From Terriglobia bacterium (GTDB taxonomy: Bacteria > Acidobacteriota > UBA6911), in the NCBI GenBank assembly GCA_020072565.1, contig JAIQGI010000021.1, positions 1 through 64,000 on the forward strand: DNA of 64,000 nucleotides. The letters run 5' to 3'. The translations under genes were made by a program, and so were the position numbers. Every line of letters starts with the position of its first letter. Positions within the stretch are counted from its first letter, which is position 1. Positions 60,313 through 64,000 of this stretch are shown here, one piece after another. The notes below the pieces were generated by a model that searched no databases, was not told the origin of the DNA, and was given only the letters and a program-made list of their open reading frames with translations.

Positions 60313-61680
60313 CTACAGAACTGCTCCCGCCAGGACCTCGCTTTGCTCTTGCGCGAAGTCTACGCCGGGCCTGGTAAGGCCGCTGCGCTCCATGTTGTGA
60401 TACAGGGTGGCCTTGGCAATCGCACCGCCTTGCCAAACTGTGACAAGCTCGCGCAACATGGCGGGATCCATCGACTGTTCAAAGAACTCGGTGTTCAACC
60501 GGACCATAATGCTTCCTGACGCCCCAGCCCAGTCCGCAAACCATTGAAGCGCGATTGTTAGCGCCAGGCTGGCAGTGTTCCCGATCGTCGTCAGCGCAAC
60601 CTGCTCGCCGCCCAGCCTGAGGCGTATCGCTTCGGCGGCTTCGGCTGCGCGTTTTGGATCTTCCAACAGGCGAGCGCCCAATGCGGCCATCATCGCCTCT
60701 TTCTGGGAAAGCGCCTTCTCCAGCGCTCCCAGACCCTGGCCCGTAAACTCCAGGATGCCGGCCTTGGCGTCGGTGCGGTCGGTAATCCATGCTGTCTGAC
60801 TGCCGATCCGCAGTTCCGTTCCCTCCGTCGGGAATCCTGCCACCCAGACGGTAGGAAGAGCTGTGTAATGTCGCCCGTGCTCCAGATCCGCCGAGCTGCG
60901 ATAGTGCGACAGGTTCACGTCGACCAGGTCTTCACTCGGTGACTTCTCGACATCAGGCAGGATCGTGTTCGGGCCGATGAAGCAGAACGGAATGAAATCT
61001 AGCGGCTGCCCCTTTAGCTTGGGGACATATTCCGCGACTGGAGTCCACGAATCTGAGTCGTTTTTGTCGATCTGTCGCCATACCCTGACCGTGTACGTGT
61101 TGAGCGCATCGCCCTCAAGGGTCAGCACCCGATACTGCTCCACGTTCTTGATTTCGAATGGATCTTCAGGTTGCGGCACCGCTTCAGTTTCCCTCAGCAC
61201 GACCATCGACAGCACCACGTCTCCCTGCCGGCGGGCGGTCTGCCAATTAACGATCTGTTCCGCCTTGAAGGGGATCAGGTACGGACGCCGCTCCTTGGAT
61301 TCCTCGGTCGGCATGTCAACCAGGATGCCATAGCGCCCAACCGTCAAAACCTCCTGAAGCGCCGTCTTCGCGAGCGCTTCAATCGGGACACCGGTCAGCG
61401 TTACATCCTGGAACTGCTGCTGAATCGAATCAGGGACTGCAATCTGCGGGTCCTTCCGAAATACGCAGCCGAGCCAGCCTTGAATCGTCCGGGCGGTGGC
61501 GTTGTAGTACAGGGCCCGTTCCATGTACGCGTCGTAATCATCGCTGTTCTGGCCTCCCAGTTTTGGAAGGTACGTCTCGCCCCGAGCTTTGACAGCCTCG
61601 CTGCCATCGAACGCATCCCGGCATTTCTGCCACTTGCCTTCGTTCTCGTCATACTGCGGATGCTTCGTCGTAACGCCCAT
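60313..61680 (-). CDS. portal protein, DUF4055 type
   Basis: 455 residues. DUF4055 portal signatures: HPQYDENEGKWQKCRDAFDG, ARGETYLPKLGGQNSDDYDA, YMERALYYNATARTIQGWLG and VFRKDPQI, then ILVDMPTEE and IPFCFIGPNT. This protein forms the dodecameric DNA gate of the capsid vertex. The ATG at 61680 fits the family start (MGVTTKHPQY). It follows terL by about 30 bases, and its stop lies 80 bases from the end of the inserted cassette. Confidence 0.88.
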   Translation of the reverse strand: MGVTTKHPQYDENEGKWQKCRDAFDGSEAVKARGETYLPKLGGQNSDDYDAYMERALYYNATARTIQGWLGCVFRKDPQIAVPDSIQQQFQDVTLTGVPIEALAKTALQEVLTVGRYGILVDMPTEESKERRPYLIPFKAEQIVNWQTARRQGDVVLSMVVLRETEAVPQPEDPFEIKNVEQYRVLTLEGDALNTYTVRVWRQIDKNDSDSWTPVAEYVPKLKGQPLDFIPFCFIGPNTILPDVEKSPSEDLVDVNLSHYRSSADLEHGRHYTALPTVWVAGFPTEGTELRIGSQTAWITDRTDAKAGILEFTGQGLGALEKALSQKEAMMAALGARLLEDPKRAAEAAEAIRLRLGGEQVALTTIGNTASLALTIALQWFADWAGASGSIMVRLNTEFFEQSMDPAMLRELVTVWQGGAIAKATLYHNMERSGLTRPGVDFAQEQSEVLAGAVL

Positions 61681-61710
61681 TGAACCGCGCCTCTCCAAAA
61701 TGATGAGACC

Positions 61711-63132
61711 TCAGAATCCGGTGATTTTCCCGACCTTGATCGACGCCTTGCGGTACATCGCCCGATAGCGCGTCTCGTCCGCGATGTGGTCTTCAGACTC
61801 GTCGTTGATGTCGTCGGGGTCGCGCTCGTCCCGCGGCAGCACCGGAACCGTCCGGATGAAATCCCGGCAAGTGTCGAAAACGAACATGCCCGCCGACTCC
61901 ATCGGTCGATCCAAGCACGCTTTGAGCCGTTTCCTGAGTTCCTGCCAGCCCGGTTTGCGGCTGTTGTCTGTGCGATTGTCCCAGCGGATGCCAACCGCGG
62001 CCATGTCCTCGGCTACGCAGTTGCCGTTTTCCTTGCTGAAGATCGATGGATCGGCCGGTCCCGGCCTTATCGTATTGCCCTGAACCAGGGTTTTGAGGAG
62101 GATGCTCTCGCGCTCGCGAATGCGCCGCGCAATCTCGGGCGCCGTCAGCTTCAAACCCTCGTTGGGATTCCCGGAGCAGCCGTAGTACTCTGAGATCCGG
62201 AACAGCGTTCCCCGTGGGTACACCTTCCCGTTCGGCGCTTGTGTGCCGTCGCTCTCCGCCCACCAGCCGACGCTGAACGGTTTCGCACTGCCCCAGTCAA
62301 ACGAGCGATCCACATACCACGTCTTTGGAACCGTGAACGGTTGGACCAAGTGAACATCGGGCCGCCAGAGGTCGTCCAACATGCCGCCGGCAACAATGTC
62401 CCAAATGCCCCAACGCCAGGCTTTGAGTAGCGCCTCGTTGCCCGATACCGACTCCACAACGCGCTGCCAGTACTCGGGATCTGCCTCCAGGAGCTTCCTG
62501 TTGTCTTCGAGCAGCGCCGGAATGTAGACGCGCTTTCTGATAGCAGTTGAACCATCGAGCAGCTTGATCTTTTGGACGTGTGGAATCAGCGGTGGCGCAG
62601 GATCAACATAGCGGCCCTTCACCCAGGAATGTCCAGGTCCGCCCGGGTTCCCAGTGCACCGGAGAATCGTCTTGACACCCTTCGCGCTTCGCAGGGTCGC
62701 CTTGATCTTGTCAATCGCGTACGGGCTGGCCCAGTTCGTAACCTCGTCGAACCCGGCCCACGTGTACGAATGGCCCTGGTATTCCTCAGCGTCAACGTCC
62801 CGCTCGAGATGCCTGAGCTTCAACTGCGCCCCGTGCGTCCAAGCGAACGTCGGCGGGGACGTCTTCCACGTCACCCCCATCGGCAGGTATATCTCTTTTG
62901 CCCGCCGGATGATTTCTTCGAACTGCTTGTACCGTTTTCTGAACAGGATGCCGTTTGCGTTTGGGCCATGCTGAATGACGTGATTCAGCCAGTCGCCCAG
63001 CAGGCTGTCGGTCTTGCCCCCGCCGCGTCCTCCGCCAAGGAAGACATCGGAAATTTTGCAGCTAATGAGCCAAGTTTGCGGCCCCGGCTGTGGCTCCCAA
63101 ATCGTTACTTCTTTGATTGCGCCGGCGCTCAT
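61711..63132 (-). CDS. terL: terminase large subunit
   Basis: 473 residues. ATPase domain: Walker A GGGRGGGKT (33-41) and Walker B YTWAGFDEV with Asp129-Glu130, followed by CTGNPGGPGHSWVK. Nuclease domain: YVDRSFDWGSAKPFSVGWWA (first Asp), DPSIFSKENG and DINDESEDHIADETRYR. This enzyme cuts and pumps the phage DNA into the head. It overlaps the terS gene by 71 bases, with no internal defects. Confidence 0.93.
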   Translation of the reverse strand: MSAGAIKEVTIWEPQPGPQTWLISCKISDVFLGGGRGGGKTDSLLGDWLNHVIQHGPNANGILFRKRYKQFEEIIRRAKEIYLPMGVTWKTSPPTFAWTHGAQLKLRHLERDVDAEEYQGHSYTWAGFDEVTNWASPYAIDKIKATLRSAKGVKTILRCTGNPGGPGHSWVKGRYVDPAPPLIPHVQKIKLLDGSTAIRKRVYIPALLEDNRKLLEADPEYWQRVVESVSGNEALLKAWRWGIWDIVAGGMLDDLWRPDVHLVQPFTVPKTWYVDRSFDWGSAKPFSVGWWAESDGTQAPNGKVYPRGTLFRISEYYGCSGNPNEGLKLTAPEIARRIRERESILLKTLVQGNTIRPGPADPSIFSKENGNCVAEDMAAVGIRWDNRTDNSRKPGWQELRKRLKACLDRPMESAGMFVFDTCRDFIRTVPVLPRDERDPDDINDESEDHIADETRYRAMYRKASIKVGKITGF

Positions 63133-63664
63133 ATTCCTCTTGGCTTCGTTTGGCCCATTCGTCGTCGTCCTCGACCGGCGTCGGCAGCCTCACCACTTTC
63201 ACCTCACCCGAATGATCCGCAGCCACGTTGTCTGTCGGCTCGCCCCTGGCCAAACGCTCAATTTTCACTCCCACCTCAAGCAACCGCGCAATCACGCTTG
63301 GCGTCATCTCAACGTCTTTCCTGACTTGCCCCTTCTCGTCGAGCAGGTTCTTGACGCCGCCCATCGCGATGTTTTGCAGCGTTGTTCCTTCCCTGGCCTG
63401 ACGCTCCGCCATTTCGATGCGGGCCTTTTCCTGCGCGGCCTGCTTCAATCGCTGCATGTGCAGGTCATAGGCTTCGGCCCGCTTCAGCCAGTCCCACTTG
63501 GAACTCAGATCCCACATCATGCGGACGGATCGCCCGACCTTCTCCGCAACCTTTTTGACCGAACGCTCCAGAGCTTCCATATCTCGATACAGGCAGAAGT
63601 ACGAATACGCCCGCATCGACTCAAACGGCTGCCGATCCCATTCCTCAATCTCGATCTTGGCCAC
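63062..63664 (-). CDS. terminase small subunit-like protein
   Basis: 200 residues. A DNA-binding N-terminal part (YFCLYRDMEALERSVKKVAE, VGRSVRMMWDLSSKWDWLKR) is followed by a coiled coil (RLKQAAQEKARIEMAERQAR) and a C-terminal acidic-basic tail. The pattern of helix-turn-helix and coiled coil and the place directly ahead of terL support the small terminase call. It is the first late gene seen in the window. Confidence 0.75.
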   Translation of the reverse strand: MAKIEIEEWDRQPFESMRAYSYFCLYRDMEALERSVKKVAEKVGRSVRMMWDLSSKWDWLKRAEAYDLHMQRLKQAAQEKARIEMAERQAREGTTLQNIAMGGVKNLLDEKGQVRKDVEMTPSVIARLLEVGVKIERLARGEPTDNVAADHSGEVKVVRLPTPVEDDDEWAKRSQEEYERRRNQRSNDLGATAGAANLAH

Positions 63665-64000
63665 GACACACCAACCGCTTCACTTCGTATGCGCTTCTTG
63701 CCGAGCTGCAATGATTCCTGCGACCGCTCTGCGTCGCCACCGGTCAAAGACCTCGATCTATCTTCATACTTTCCGTCGATGTTAGGTCGCCGACTGTCTT
63801 GGGGGCCATCGAGAGCTACGCGGATTGACCCTGCCGAGTCGATAGATGATGGAACATTGTCTGTCAGCGAATATCAAGGTCCAATCCGCCATACCGAGCG
63901 GAGCCGCGCTGGAAATCTCAAAAACTCCATGACCGACAACATCGTTTTCGTTGTAACATCAATTTGCAAATCCCATTGGGATTCGGGACAACGCGGTTGG
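63665..64000. other. terminal stretch, no gene recognised
   Basis: The region upstream of terS. No long open frame with family-like sequence. It should hold the late promoter, but no clear candidate is seen. The attachment repeat is not present here. Confidence 0.4.

Larger units (their letters stand above)
13160..64000. mobile_element. prophage, left end and body (right end outside the window)
   Basis: The element starts at the attachment repeat next to an integrase, continues through an early operon, a repressor and a cargo region, and contains a full set of head, connector, tail and lysis genes up to terS at 63664. No right attachment repeat was found before position 64000. Because the tRNA fragments lie on the minus strand, the intact tRNA gene is expected at the right end. 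The gene order (terS, terL, portal, head, tail tube, chaperone, tape measure, tail tip) is that of a tailed phage with a long non-contractile tail. Whether it is still inducible is unknown. Confidence 0.85.

Overview
The window is GC-rich bacterial DNA, most likely from the Acidobacteriota. The best evidence is a PadR-type regulator followed directly by a duplicated orphan ABC permease of the ADOP type (20.7-23.7 kb), a pairing typical of that phylum. No rRNA, intact tRNA or CRISPR array was seen.

Layout. (1) 0-8.4 kb is ordinary chromosome: an amputated MFS transporter, a phosphoesterase, a tightly overlapping minus-strand operon (cation antiporter, tandem DUF190, DUF190, universal stress protein), a peptide deformylase, a P-II-like protein and a chromate transporter. 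(2) 8.45-13.2 kb is a small integrated element bounded by two identical 47-base copies of a tRNA(CAT) 3' end. It holds a Fic protein, a tyrosine integrase, a DDE transposase and a broken integrase. (3) From 13.16 kb to the right edge is a prophage or phage-derived element of more than 50 kb, in tandem with the first at the same tRNA site. The intact tRNA gene should lie beyond the right edge.

The prophage starts with an integrase and an early operon read leftward (PD-(D/E)XK nuclease, coiled-coil protein, Gp3-like metal-binding protein, DUF1643, HTH protein, integrase), driven by a promoter-operator at 18.25 kb next to a divergent repressor. From 18.9 to 31 kb is an accessory region: a DUF4143 ATPase, PadR/ADOP permease, a PIN plus XRE-ImmA pair, two unknown genes, a cohesin-like/FnIII/dockerin trio, a membrane protein and a secreted propeller-like protein. 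From 31 to 63.7 kb is the late region, read right to left: terS, terL, DUF4055 portal, head morphogenesis, scaffold, P22-like capsid, connectors, two tail-tube paralogues, a tail chaperone with a programmed -1 frameshift, tape measure, a large tail protein, four paralogous appendage proteins in A-B-A'-B' order, then membrane proteins and a muralytic enzyme. The gene set points to a siphovirus-like particle.

Two plus-strand cassettes sit inside this minus-strand late operon. One is a HigBA-like toxin-antitoxin pair (34.6-35.3 kb). The other, the most interesting content of the window, is a two-gene cassette (55.1-60.2 kb) between portal and head-morphogenesis genes: a DUF3800 protein, then a 1449-residue protein with an N-terminal nucleoside-phosphorylase domain, a STAND/NACHT-like NTPase and a long helical C-terminus. 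This is the architecture of an NLR-like abortive-infection sensor with a nucleotide-destroying effector. Its low G+C and opposite orientation suggest a recently acquired prophage-borne defence system.
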